A DNA stretch of 64,000 bases, taken from Bacillota bacterium (GTDB lineage Bacteria; Bacillota; Clostridia; Acetivibrionales; DSM-1351). Numbering within the stretch: position 1 is the stretch's first letter; every line of letters starts with the position of its first letter. Under the pieces are notes generated by a model. The model made no database searches and had not been told where the DNA came from. It saw only the letters and a program-made list of their open reading frames with translations. This document shows positions 50,748 through 60,160 of the stretch, one piece after another. Made by a program: the position numbers and the translations under genes. Location: assembly GCA_023444055.1 (NCBI GenBank), contig JAEZRV010000023.1:1-64000 (forward strand), written 5' to 3'.

Positions 50748-51109
50748 AATTATACTAATTTATAAGATATAGTAAAGTTAAAATTGCATTAAACCGTTAG
50801 TTTAATAAATTAGAGGAATTGCTTATATTAATAGCTTTACTCAAACTATTTTCAAATACCAGTTTTACCAATTTCTCATTTATAATAGTTTAAGAACATT
50901 CAGACTAGAGCCTTCAATAAAAAATTTGTAAAAAGTTACATTTTTGTTACCATTATCTTCACCGGGTGTTATATAATAAATTGTGGAAGTTTATTCACTT
51001 TTACTGGAACTATAAGAGTAAAATTTCGTCTAATTCTCAGTGAAACTTTTTTAAGGGAATTAATCGAGATAATACAGATAAACAAAAGATATCATAAGGA
51101 GGTTAAATA
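50748..51109. other. Leader of the second ABC exporter operon
   Basis: AT-rich spacer. A TATAAT hexamer at 50971-50976 region is the best -10 for the next operon, but I see no good -35. AAGGAGG lies seven bases before the TTG start at 51110. Confidence 0.4.
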
Positions 51110-51832
51110 TTGGATAGTTTGATTGAACTTAAAGGAGTAAGAAAGGTATACAGGGTAGGTAACGAAAAAGTTGTTGCTCTACAGAATATCGACCTTACTA
51201 TCCAAAAGGGTGAAATATGTTGCCTTCTAGGAACTTCAGGCTCCGGCAAATCCACTCTTTTAAACCTTTTGGCTGGGCTTGAAAAACCTTCCAGAGGTGA
51301 AATAATCATTAAAGATATACATATAGAAAAACTGAATGAGCAGAAACTTGTTCTATTCCGGCAAAAATATATTGGTTTTGTTTTTCAATCATACAATCTT
51401 ATGACAAGTATGACTGCTCTAGAAAATGTTGCCTTGCCTCTAGTTTTTAAAGGCATCCCCCGCAAATCAAGAGATAAAAAAGCTCAGCAAATGCTCAAAG
51501 CCGTTGGGCTCACCTCTCATAACAATAGAAAGCCTTCCCAAATGAGTGGTGGGCAGCAGCAAAGAGTAGGTATTGCCAGAGCCTTCGTTGGAAATCCTCA
51601 AATAATTTTTGCAGATGAACCCACCGGAAATCTGGATTCGAAAACAACTATTGATGTTATGAATCTCATTACTGAGATGGCAAGAAAGAACTCGCAAACA
51701 TTGATAATAGTTACACACGATATTAGCATTGCAAATTATGCAGATAAAGTAATTCATATTCTAGATGGAAACATTGAAAAAGTAGTAACTCAAACTCCGT
51801 TATCTAATCAACCGACGGAAAAAATAATATAA
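51110..51832 (+). CDS. ABC transporter ATPase (MacB/LolD type)
   Basis: A 240-residue ATPase starting with TTG. Walker A GTSGSGKST, Q-loop FQSYNLM, signature MSGGQQQRVGIARAF, Walker B FADEPTGNLD and ITHD are all present. It powers the permease two genes on. The signature has MSGG in place of LSGG, which is conservative. First gene of a three-gene exporter operon in which a CARDB-like surface protein takes the place of a MacA adaptor. Confidence 0.93.
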   Translation: MDSLIELKGVRKVYRVGNEKVVALQNIDLTIQKGEICCLLGTSGSGKSTLLNLLAGLEKPSRGEIIIKDIHIEKLNEQKLVLFRQKYIGFVFQSYNLMTSMTALENVALPLVFKGIPRKSRDKKAQQMLKAVGLTSHNNRKPSQMSGGQQQRVGIARAFVGNPQIIFADEPTGNLDSKTTIDVMNLITEMARKNSQTLIIVTHDISIANYADKVIHILDGNIEKVVTQTPLSNQPTEKII

Positions 51833-51887
51833 TCATGTTAAGTATAAAATTTTATGACAGTCCAATGAGGCTTGGAGGTAAATACAT

Positions 51888-54284
51888 ATGAACGCATTAA
51901 AAAAAATCATAGCTATAAGTTTAATTTGTTTAATTCTATTATCACAAATGTTTACGGTAGCAATACCGGTATCTGCCGCACAAGATGTACGTCTTGTAGG
52001 TTATAGCGCTAATAAGGCAACCATTAGATCAGGTGATGAATTCATGATGTTTCTTAGAGTAGAACATATAGCCGATATTTCTAATATATACATAGCACTT
52101 GACAGTGATTCCTTCTCAAGAAAAAATTCTGATCCCTCTTCCTTTATACCTGTAGATACAGTTATCAATGAGACTACAGTTATTACCGATGGGTGCGATT
52201 ATACATATAACGGTGGTTCAAATAAACTTCAGGTTACTATAAAATACACTTCACCGTCAGGAGCCTACTCCAAAACGGATTTTATCACTATCTCTGAGGC
52301 TATTCCTGATGGTGCTGACACTCCTGGCACTCCTTCTACCCCAGTTGATACTGCAAAAAATGCCCCTAAAATCCAAATCGCAGAAAATTCAGCCATTCCC
52401 TCCGGACAAGCTGGTGATGAAATCACTTATACTCTTCCACTGAAAAATAATAGTTCTTATTATGCAAGAAATATTGTGGTTTCTCCAGTATTTGATGACT
52501 CTGCTCCAATTTCAGTTGAAGCAATGAATCTGTCTCAGACACTGGAATCCCTGCAACCAAAAGAAAGCAAGAGTGTTAAATTCACCTTCAAAATATCCTA
52601 CGGCGCAACGACTAAAACCCACCCCATAAAGTTTAATCTCCAGTACTATAATGCATCAGGGGATTATTTCAGCGATACGGAAACAGGTTATTTAAAAACA
52701 CTGGAAGGCCACAAACTTCCAAGGCTGGATTTAAAAGAAGTCTCAACAAATCCTTCACCAGTGCTTCCTGGAAAGGACTTCAAGCTTAATTTGGCTTTAG
52801 AAAACAACGGTGCCCTGTCCGCAAAAAATGTGACGGTCACCTTACTTGGATTAAAAAATGACGGTGCCAGTATCATTGGCAATACAAACCAGAAAAAACA
52901 ATTATCCATTAATTCTGGTAGCTCAGCCGCATTTTCATTTAATCTGTTCGCTTCGCCCAAAATTGAAGCAGGTGCAAACAGTCTAAAGTTAAAAGTTGCT
53001 TATTCAGATAATACCGGCTCAGTATATTCCGATGAAATAGAATTTTTCTATAATGTGGTGTCGGAAAATTCACATACTATTGTCGAGATGAAGAACATTG
53101 TGTCACCTGGATCCACTCTTTTGCCAGGTGATAGTGCATCAGTATCTTTTGATGTAGCAAATACAGGTTCAGCTGACGCTCGCAATATAAAAGTGACAGT
53201 ATCATCAGACAAGGAATTGATACCAAGAACTCAAAATACAATTTTAATTCCCCTACTAAAAAAAGGTGAGTCAAAGAAGGTGCAATTTCAGCTTTACGTT
53301 TCAGATGAAGCGACAACAAAGAATTATGCCGTTTCATTGAATGTTGAATATGATGCGCCTGTGGACGGAACTGTGACAAAACAGACAGTCATGCAGTATG
53401 TAGGATTAAATGTAGAGAATACTACTGGAAAGTCTGTCCCAAGACTAATCATTGAGAATTACAGTGTTAAACCGGAAATCGTCAATGCAGGACAGCCCTT
53501 TACGCTGAATTTATCAATATTGAATACCAGTAAATCTTCTACCATCAGCAACGTTAAAGTAACACTTAATTCCGATGATGGAACCTTTACAACAGTTAAT
53601 TCCAACTCTTTTTACATTGATAGTATAGCCCCTAAAAGCAGAGTTCAGAAGCAGGTCAGCTTCTCTTCAAAATCGGATGCTGCACCTAAGCAGTATATGA
53701 TAAGTATAAATTATGAGTATGAGGATGAAAAAGGAAATCCTTATACAACTAAGGATGTTGTAGGAATTTCCGTTCAGCAGACACCACGGCTGGTAGTGGG
53801 AGATATCAGCATCCCGCCGGAAGCCTTTATAGGTTCACCGCTACCCATTAATGTGAGCTTCTACAATATGGGCAAATCCACATTATACAATTTGCTTGTA
53901 AAGCTGGAAGGCAATTTCAGAGTTGAGGGAACAAGCTATTATGTAGGCAATTTCGAACCCGGAAAAACAGATTCTTTTGATGGTGCGGTTACTCCTGAAG
54001 CTGCAGGTCCTGTAACAGGGTTTCTTGTTTTCTCATATGAAGATGCAGATGGTAAAAAACAGGAAGTAAGAAAAGAAATTTCTTTTAATGCCTCTGAAAT
54101 GCCCGTAGAACCTCCTGCTGGTGGTGAAGGAATGATTCCTCCGCAGGAAGCAGACAAAAAAATTCCACTCTGGGCTTTTATCGCAGGAGGAGCAGTTGTC
54201 CTTGTAGTAATAATTATTACTGTATTGGTCGTTCGTAAGAAAATAAAAGCAAGAAAGGAATTTATGATAGATGAGGAGCTTTGA
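51888..54284 (+). CDS. Surface protein with CARDB-like repeats and C-terminal anchor
   Basis: A 798-residue protein with a signal peptide (about 1-31, cut after VSAA), then four or five repeating beta-sandwich domains of CARDB/COG1361 type; each carries a PGSTLLPGDSASVSFDVAN-like strand pair followed by an NVKVTL or NIKVTV strand. One membrane helix near 765-790 (FIAGGAVVLVVIIITVLVV) and a basic tail anchor it. It overlaps the permease by 14 bases. In context it is the extracytoplasmic partner of the ABC exporter. Ligand unknown. Confidence 0.85.
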   Translation: MNALKKIIAISLICLILLSQMFTVAIPVSAAQDVRLVGYSANKATIRSGDEFMMFLRVEHIADISNIYIALDSDSFSRKNSDPSSFIPVDTVINETTVITDGCDYTYNGGSNKLQVTIKYTSPSGAYSKTDFITISEAIPDGADTPGTPSTPVDTAKNAPKIQIAENSAIPSGQAGDEITYTLPLKNNSSYYARNIVVSPVFDDSAPISVEAMNLSQTLESLQPKESKSVKFTFKISYGATTKTHPIKFNLQYYNASGDYFSDTETGYLKTLEGHKLPRLDLKEVSTNPSPVLPGKDFKLNLALENNGALSAKNVTVTLLGLKNDGASIIGNTNQKKQLSINSGSSAAFSFNLFASPKIEAGANSLKLKVAYSDNTGSVYSDEIEFFYNVVSENSHTIVEMKNIVSPGSTLLPGDSASVSFDVANTGSADARNIKVTVSSDKELIPRTQNTILIPLLKKGESKKVQFQLYVSDEATTKNYAVSLNVEYDAPVDGTVTKQTVMQYVGLNVENTTGKSVPRLIIENYSVKPEIVNAGQPFTLNLSILNTSKSSTISNVKVTLNSDDGTFTTVNSNSFYIDSIAPKSRVQKQVSFSSKSDAAPKQYMISINYEYEDEKGNPYTTKDVVGISVQQTPRLVVGDISIPPEAFIGSPLPINVSFYNMGKSTLYNLLVKLEGNFRVEGTSYYVGNFEPGKTDSFDGAVTPEAAGPVTGFLVFSYEDADGKKQEVRKEISFNASEMPVEPPAGGEGMIPPQEADKKIPLWAFIAGGAVVLVVIIITVLVVRKKIKARKEFMIDEEL

Positions 54285-55668
54285 TATATTTTTAATGGGT
54301 TTAAAGAATCTCTTTAGAAGAAAAACCAGAACTATTCTGACTGTGCTTGGTGTTGTTATAGGAACCGCAGCCATTGTTGTTATGCTTTCTCTAGGAATAG
54401 GTATGAATGAGAGTTTTGAAGCCCAATTAAAGCAAATGGGCAACCTTAATATAATTAATGTTACCAAGTACAGAAATACTCCCGATAACTCCGGCGGTCC
54501 ACCGAAGGAGATCGTTCTTGATGATGCCGCCATCGCAAAAATAAGTAAAATTGAAGGCATTCGGGGAGTAACTCCGGTTATTGAAGGAAGCATAAAGCTT
54601 ATATCAGGTAAGTATATGGCATTTGTTCAGGTTATGGGTATTGATGTGAATTCAATGCCAAATTTTGATTACCCCATCGCCCAAGGACGTTTACTCCAGG
54701 AAGGCGATTCTGACAAAATAGTAGTGGGCAGTAATATTCCTCAATATTTTTTCAACCCAAAGAGCCACTACGGTTCGGTAAACGGAAAACCTGCTGTTGA
54801 TGTAATGACCGATAAAATAGAGGCAACCTTTGACATGAATTACGGAGAAAAACAGCAACAGGGTACAGGTGGATCTGACACTTCCGAAAAAGCACCAAAA
54901 CTCTACAAAATAAAAGCTGTAGGTATCTTAGATATAACGAACGATTGGCAGAAGGATGGATACATATTCATGGATTATCTCAATCTCCAAAAGCTCATGA
55001 AGGATGCTGCCAAGGCTCAAGGCGGGCAGAACCAGAGAGGTATGATGTTTGATACCCGCAGTACCAGTAAGGGTTTTGAGCGACTTATGGTCATGGTGGA
55101 TAAAATCAAGGACGTTGACAGAATTCAATCAGAAATTGATGACATGGGCTATGGAACTAACAGCCTTGCAGATATGCGCAAGTCCATGCAGAAGCAGTCT
55201 CAAACCATTCAACTGGTGCTTGGAGCCATTGGTGCGATATCCCTCATTATTTCTGCTCTTGGCATAACAAATACAATGATCATGTCCATATATGAAAGAA
55301 CCCGTGAAATAGGAGTAATGAAGGTTCTGGGCTGTAAAATGAAAAATATAAGGCAGTTGTTTCTACTAGAGGCAGGTATCATCGGATTATTAGGAGGCAG
55401 TATCGGCGTTATTTTGAGTTATCTCTCTTCCTTTGCTGTAAACACAATAGGCAAGAGTTTTTTGAATTCCGGAAATGGAGGCATGCTTGGCATGGGAATG
55501 GGAATGGGCATGGGAATGGAAGGTGCCGAAAGCAGGATATCCGTAATACCTCCCTGGCTGGCACTTCTCTCCATTGTTTTTGCTATCTTAATCGGATTAA
55601 TTTCAGGTTTTTCACCTGCAAGAAGAGCTATGAAACTCAGTGCTCTGGAGGCAATCAAATCCGAATAA
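54271..55668 (+). CDS. MacB-type ABC permease with (Gly-Met) tract
   Basis: A 465-residue permease of MacB/FtsX type. TVLGVVIGTAAIVVML is the first helix, ERTREIGVMKVLGCKMKNI the cytoplasmic loop and three helices end it. The domain between is extracytoplasmic. Compared with the 392-residue permease at 34.9 kb it has a longer outer part and, in the last outer loop, GGMLGMGMGMGMGMEG coded by a short microsatellite (55483-55520). It works with the ATPase and the CARDB-like protein upstream. Confidence 0.9.
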   Translation: MRSFDIFLMGLKNLFRRKTRTILTVLGVVIGTAAIVVMLSLGIGMNESFEAQLKQMGNLNIINVTKYRNTPDNSGGPPKEIVLDDAAIAKISKIEGIRGVTPVIEGSIKLISGKYMAFVQVMGIDVNSMPNFDYPIAQGRLLQEGDSDKIVVGSNIPQYFFNPKSHYGSVNGKPAVDVMTDKIEATFDMNYGEKQQQGTGGSDTSEKAPKLYKIKAVGILDITNDWQKDGYIFMDYLNLQKLMKDAAKAQGGQNQRGMMFDTRSTSKGFERLMVMVDKIKDVDRIQSEIDDMGYGTNSLADMRKSMQKQSQTIQLVLGAIGAISLIISALGITNTMIMSIYERTREIGVMKVLGCKMKNIRQLFLLEAGIIGLLGGSIGVILSYLSSFAVNTIGKSFLNSGNGGMLGMGMGMGMGMEGAESRISVIPPWLALLSIVFAILIGLISGFSPARRAMKLSALEAIKSE

Positions 55669-55702
55669 GTTTCTTTGGCAGACTTTCCTAAATAGATTAT
55701 TT

Positions 55703-55758
55703 GCTCAACTTTCCTACATAATAGTTCTATCGGTGTTCAACTGGGAAAGTTGAGTAAT
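55703..55758. repeat. Miniature inverted-repeat element, family B copy 5
   Basis: Arms CTCAACTTTCC and GGAAAGTTGAG pair perfectly over 11 bp; inside are CTACATAATAGTTCTATCGGTG-type sequence and TTCAACT. A separate right-arm fragment (TTCAACTGGGAAAGTTGAGT) lies at 55873-55892. Confidence 0.75.
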
Positions 55759-55767
55759 TTATAAAAA

Positions 55768-55804
55768 GCATCCGATTATTGGCGATATGCCAATAGTCGG
55801 ATGC
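55768..55804 (-). terminator. Terminator of the thi operon
   Basis: GCATCCGACTATTGGC pairs with GCCAATAATCGGATGC, followed by TTTTTA on the minus strand. Ends transcription coming from thiE. Confidence 0.85.
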
Positions 55805-55898
55805 TGCTATAATTTTCATTGATACATCTGAACACTTACAGCTTCAAATGATTAGTATGAAAACTTACAATTTTCAACTGGGAAAGTTGAGTTTATTT

Positions 55899-56489
55899 CT
55901 AAAAAAGAGTGCGATAACTGGTTATAACCTCTTTCGGATCTTCACATTTCATTAGCTGAGACATCAAGCAAATTCCCTCTGCTCCACATTTTAACACATC
56001 ATTAATGTTATTATGATTTATTCCACCTATAGCAAAAACAGGAATGGAAACCGATAGGCAAACTTCCTGCAAAAAATCAAGTCCACGAGGAGGAATACCC
56101 TTTTTGCAATCAGTATCAAAAATGTGTCCTGCAATTATATAGTCTGCATCCATACTTTCTGCCAAAATTGCTTCTTCCACAGAATGTACAGAAACCCCGA
56201 TTTTTCTGAAACTGCTTAATTCATCCCTATACGATAGATATATTTCCATAGGAAGATGAATATTGGATACCTTTATTTTATTAGCAACATTAATATGCGA
56301 ATTTAATGCAAATGGTACATTGTATCTCTCGCATATTCTTGAAACCTCTAGTGCCATCTGTTCATACTCATTAGGCTGTAAATCCTTTTCTCTTAAAATT
56401 ACGCAATACGGTAGAGCTTTTGCAATTTGTTCAATGCGTTCAAGAAAATCCCCTTGACAATGCAGTCTATCAGTTACACAAATAATCAA
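55899..56489 (-). CDS. thiE: Thiamine-phosphate synthase-like protein (ThiE/TenI)
   Basis: A 196-residue TIM-barrel protein. ThiE joins HMP-pyrophosphate to thiazole phosphate; TenI relatives aromatise the thiazole. Visible parts are GHIFDTDCKKGIPPRGLDFL and VFAIGGINHNNINDVLKCGA. The typical ThiE phosphate-binding QxxR region is not clear, so TenI remains possible. I prefer the TTG at 56489, six bases from GAGGTG; a GTG at 56498 is the alternative. Last gene of the thi operon. Confidence 0.75.
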   Translation of the reverse strand: MIICVTDRLHCQGDFLERIEQIAKALPYCVILREKDLQPNEYEQMALEVSRICERYNVPFALNSHINVANKIKVSNIHLPMEIYLSYRDELSSFRKIGVSVHSVEEAILAESMDADYIIAGHIFDTDCKKGIPPRGLDFLQEVCLSVSIPVFAIGGINHNNINDVLKCGAEGICLMSQLMKCEDPKEVITSYRTLF

Positions 56490-56586
56490 TACATTCACCT
56501 CATCTACTAACTTCCAAATACTCTTATATTTATTGAGCCTTATTCAAGCTCACACCCAGCTTGGACAAACGCCCAAAGGCTATTAT

Positions 56587-57741
56587 TCACACCCGCACAT
56601 AATCTGTATAAACCGGCTGCAAACCCCTCGAAAGTATCACCTTATGTATTTCATCTACATCTCTAGAATCAGATATTTCAAATTGTTCATCACCTTTCGC
56701 CTCTTCATCATGTCCGCCTACAGTTACCTTTACACCTGCAGAAACTCTATTTGCAACCATTCCAATTACATTGTCCCGAAATTTTGCTCTCTCTCGTGTT
56801 GAAATTGTAATGCTTGCAAATGGCATAAATAGGCGATAGGCCAACATAACCTGCAAAAGCTGTGGCTCATAGACATCTTTAGGATTATTACCAGAGTTAT
56901 TAATATATGGGCGTAATCTTGGAACAGAAAAGGAAATCTCCGCATGAGGATATTTCTGCTGCAAGAGGTACGCATGAACACCTGTTGCAAACGCATCCTT
57001 TCTAAAATCATCTAGCCCAAGTAAACAACCTAAAGCCACTCCTCGCATTCCGCCTTTTAGTGCACGTTCTTGGGCATTAAATCTATATGGAAATATCCTT
57101 TTAGGTCCGCTTAAATGCATTTTCTTGTAAGTCTCAGGGTTATAGGTTTCCTGATAAACGCAAACAAAATCTGCGCCACATTGCTTAATATACTTGTACT
57201 CATCAATATTCAGCGGAAAAATTTCAACACTTATAGTTGAAAAATACTTTTTAGCCAGTTTAATTGCCTTACCGATATATGTAACACTGCATTTATGGCG
57301 TGCTTCTCCTGTTAAAATTAAAATATCCTTTAAACCCGTTCTTGCAATTGCTTTAAGCTCTTCATCAATTTCTTCTATAGTTAATTTTCCTCTATTAATT
57401 TTATTTTTACAGTTAAAACCGCAGTATACACAATTATTCTCACAATAATTAGATATATATAATGGTGTAAAAATAGAAATTGAGTTTCCAAAATGCTTAT
57501 TTGTCTCCAACCTTGCTCTTTGAGCTAATTGCTCTAAATTTGAAGCTGCTGCAGGAGATAAAATAGCACCAAAATCATCCACAGTTAGTACCTCTGTTGA
57601 TAATGACTTTTCCACATCTCTATTTGAATATTGTTTATAATCATAATTTTGAGTTAAATTTAGCACCTTATTCATAATATCTGATTCAATTGCTTCCATT
57701 CCTTCTAAATACTCTATAATGTTATTTTTATCGTTCATCAT
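56587..57741 (-). CDS. thiH: 2-iminoacetate synthase, radical SAM
   Basis: A 384-residue radical SAM enzyme. The 4Fe-4S cluster motif is CENNCVYCGFNC near residue 95. It cleaves tyrosine to dehydroglycine (2-iminoacetate), the glycine-derived part of the thiazole, and p-cresol. Use of ThiH in place of glycine oxidase ThiO fits an anaerobe. Motif ISTRERAKFRDNV near the C-terminus is typical. GGAG precedes the ATG at 57741. Confidence 0.93.
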   Translation of the reverse strand: MMNDKNNIIEYLEGMEAIESDIMNKVLNLTQNYDYKQYSNRDVEKSLSTEVLTVDDFGAILSPAAASNLEQLAQRARLETNKHFGNSISIFTPLYISNYCENNCVYCGFNCKNKINRGKLTIEEIDEELKAIARTGLKDILILTGEARHKCSVTYIGKAIKLAKKYFSTISVEIFPLNIDEYKYIKQCGADFVCVYQETYNPETYKKMHLSGPKRIFPYRFNAQERALKGGMRGVALGCLLGLDDFRKDAFATGVHAYLLQQKYPHAEISFSVPRLRPYINNSGNNPKDVYEPQLLQVMLAYRLFMPFASITISTRERAKFRDNVIGMVANRVSAGVKVTVGGHDEEAKGDEQFEISDSRDVDEIHKVILSRGLQPVYTDYVRV

Positions 57742-57840
57742 TAATCAGTCTCCATTTTTTAAATATTTCCTCTAATTTTCAACTATGCCTACGTTCTCTC
57801 AAGCGCAGGCGATAGTTTTGTTTTAGGGCTGGATTTTAAC

Positions 57841-58608
57841 TTAATCCTGCAAGAATCCTGTCAATGGGCTGGATGCTTCTGCTTTATATTCAAGCACACG
57901 ACCAAGCCCTGCCAAATATGCTGATCTCCCAGCTTCAACAGCAAGCTTAAAGGCTCTTGCCATTATTGATACTTCCCTTGCGGTTGCAATAGCAGTATTT
58001 GCCATAACTGCCGCCACCCCTATTTCCATAGCTTCGCAAGCTTGCGAAGGCTTTCCAATTCCCGCATCTACTATAATTGGAAGATTAATTTCATCTACCA
58101 ACATTTTAATAAAATCACGTGTCAATAATCCCTTATTACTGCCAATAGGAGCACCAAGAGGCATGACAGCAGCAGCTCCGACACTTTCTAAAGCCCTTGC
58201 AACATTCAAGTCAGGATACATATATGGCATAACAATAAAGTTTTCTTTAGCAAGTATTTCAGTTGCTCGAATGGTTTCATAATTATCTGGCATTAAATAC
58301 TTAGAATCATTAATTACCTCTATTTTGATGAAATTACCACAGCCAATTTCCCTAGCAAGTCTGGCAATTCTCACAGCTTCATCAGCAGTTCTCGCACCAG
58401 AGGTATTCGGCAGTAATACTATATCCTTCGGAATAAAATCCAATATATTTTCTTCTCCTCCAATATTTGCACGCCTTAGTGCTACAGTTATCATTTCTAC
58501 CTGTGCATTTTCTATAACTGCTTCTGTCATACCAAGTGAAAACTTTCCAGAACCCAATATAAATCTTGAATTAAACTCATGTCCACCAATTACTAATTTA
58601 TCTGTCAT
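57841..58608 (-). CDS. thiG: Thiazole synthase
   Basis: A 255-residue TIM barrel of normal ThiG length. The Schiff-base lysine is in NFIKIEVIND; LGAPIGSNKGL and IVDAGIGKPSQACEAMEIG line the phosphate site. It condenses deoxyxylulose phosphate, 2-iminoacetate and sulfur from ThiS thiocarboxylate. AGGAG precedes the ATG. Confidence 0.97.
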   Translation of the reverse strand: MTDKLVIGGHEFNSRFILGSGKFSLGMTEAVIENAQVEMITVALRRANIGGEENILDFIPKDIVLLPNTSGARTADEAVRIARLAREIGCGNFIKIEVINDSKYLMPDNYETIRATEILAKENFIVMPYMYPDLNVARALESVGAAAVMPLGAPIGSNKGLLTRDFIKMLVDEINLPIIVDAGIGKPSQACEAMEIGVAAVMANTAIATAREVSIMARAFKLAVEAGRSAYLAGLGRVLEYKAEASSPLTGFLQD

Positions 58609-58772
58609 CTTATTTCTCCTGTTATTTTTACTTTAATATTTTGGTTTTTAAACATAAAACTTCCAACCTCAATCCGAAACTTTTAAAACAGTAAGCTTCA
58701 AATATTCCTACTGTTCTTTAGTTTTTTCCTTTAAAATTTTTCTTCACCTTTAAATTTTTCTATTTTTTCGCT

Positions 58773-59576
58773 TTAGGCATCCTCTATTCCTAATAACAAT
58801 CTCAGAATCATATTTGCCTGATGTGCTGCACAAATCTGTACTCTCGGTGCCATTAACCCATTGCCTACTCTGGCTTCATTTTCAAAATCTCCGCATATGT
58901 ACAGATTTTTCATCTTTCTTTCCGTTCTTATCAGATTAGAGGTATCATATCCTGCCATGCCTGATGCTGCTACAACTTTCACATTTTGTAATCGTTCCAA
59001 AGCAGTATTTACAAGCATAGCTTTAGACTCCGCATTATCAAACGCCTCACATATTACATCATATCCAGTAAATAATTCTTCCACATTCTCCTCTTCTACC
59101 TTGATAGCTTTTATTTTTACATTAATATATGGATTAATTTCATTAATCTGTTGTCGAAGTGCAACTGTTTTTGGTAGACCCAAATGGGTTATATAATAGC
59201 TCTGTCTGTTCAAGTTACTTGGTTCAATAACATCAAAATCAACCAATAGCAAATTACCGACACCTGTTCGAGCAAGCATTATTGCCACATTAGATCCTAA
59301 TCCTCCAAGACCAGCTATAGCTACTTTAGCAGCTTTTACCAATGAATGTACTTTAGGTGTATGACGAGCAGCCATCAAACTTTCCAGCTGACTTTCTTCA
59401 GGCATAACACCCTTTTTTATAGTATAGAGCTCATCATTCTGAGATAACTTACAGTCTTCAGTTATTTGATATCCATTAATTATAATTACATCTGCTTTAG
59501 TATTTAATTCTTTGCACAGCTCGTATGCAGTAAGGCAATTTGTTTCCAGTATCTTCTGGTTAAATTTAATTTGCAT
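58773..59576 (-). CDS. thiF: ThiF family sulfur-carrier adenylyltransferase with ThiS-like N-terminus
   Basis: A 267-residue protein. Residues 1-65 resemble a ubiquitin-like ThiS fold but lack the C-terminal GG, followed by the adenylating Rossmann domain (VAIAGLGGLGSNVAIMLARTGVG) with DFDVIEPSNLNRQ. The CxxC zinc pairs of E. coli ThiF are absent, as in the ThiF family 2 type. It adenylates the ThiS C-terminus. The fused domain may position the real ThiS encoded just upstream. Confidence 0.9.
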   Translation of the reverse strand: MQIKFNQKILETNCLTAYELCKELNTKADVIIINGYQITEDCKLSQNDELYTIKKGVMPEESQLESLMAARHTPKVHSLVKAAKVAIAGLGGLGSNVAIMLARTGVGNLLLVDFDVIEPSNLNRQSYYITHLGLPKTVALRQQINEINPYINVKIKAIKVEEENVEELFTGYDVICEAFDNAESKAMLVNTALERLQNVKVVAASGMAGYDTSNLIRTERKMKNLYICGDFENEARVGNGLMAPRVQICAAHQANMILRLLLGIEDA

Positions 59577-59650
59577 TAAAACTGTCTCCCCCCTTTAGCT
59601 CCTGCTGAAATTTAATTTGGTTTACCGAAATCAGCTTTTGTCTACCTAGA

Positions 59651-59848
59651 TTAGCCTCCTCCCACAAAACTAACAACTTCTAAAGAATCATCTTCCTTAA
59701 GCAGAACATTCATATAATCTGCTTTTGGAATAATATCTCCATTAAGTTCTACAGCAATTTTAGAAATATCATATTTGTTTTGTTGTAGAAATTCTAGCAA
59801 AGATAATTCAATATTTATGTTAACTGTATGCCCATTTAGCTTCATCAT
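59651..59848 (-). CDS. thiS: Sulfur carrier protein ThiS
   Basis: A 65-residue ubiquitin-like protein ending SFVGGG; the terminal Gly-Gly accepts sulfur as thiocarboxylate. First gene of the thi operon. Two ATG codons in a row follow GGGGGGGAG. No TPP riboswitch is visible in the 140 bases upstream. Confidence 0.93.
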   Translation of the reverse strand: MMKLNGHTVNINIELSLLEFLQQNKYDISKIAVELNGDIIPKADYMNVLLKEDDSLEVVSFVGGG

Positions 59849-59984
59849 GGCTCCCCCCCTTTTTCTGTTATTAATATTTTTTAAAGTTTATTACTATTTC
59901 GTTTTTTAAATAAAAAGAAACTATTTTTTAAATGCAAATTAATAAAAATAACACTGATTCAAAATCTTGCAATGCTTTTTATAA
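59849..59984. other. Leader of the thi operon
   Basis: AT-rich, with no TPP aptamer blocks (such as CTGAGA or the ACC-GATCTG-type P4/P5 parts). The operon promoter should be here. Confidence 0.45.
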
Positions 59985-60038
59985 ATAAAAAAGCACGAAA
60001 AGTAATACACCCGCGGTGGTGTACCCCTTTTCGTGCTT
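59985..60038 (-). terminator. Terminator of the flotillin operon
   Basis: AAGCACGAAAAG pairs with CTTTTCGTGCTT; inside is a second stem TACACC/GGTGTA. Followed by TTTTTATT on the minus strand. Very strong. Confidence 0.92.
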
Positions 60039-60160
60039 AATGTACGAAACTTAACGAAAACTATTCAATTGCTTTTAACTTAATACAGTATTTCTAATTT
60101 ACAGAAGCAACTGTACTAAAATCGCCTACCGATTAGCTTCTTTGCCATTATTTCAGGCTT

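Noticed and set aside
59849..60160. TPP riboswitch for the thi operon
   Set aside because: Aptamer motifs not visible; the strong hairpin here is the flotillin terminator.
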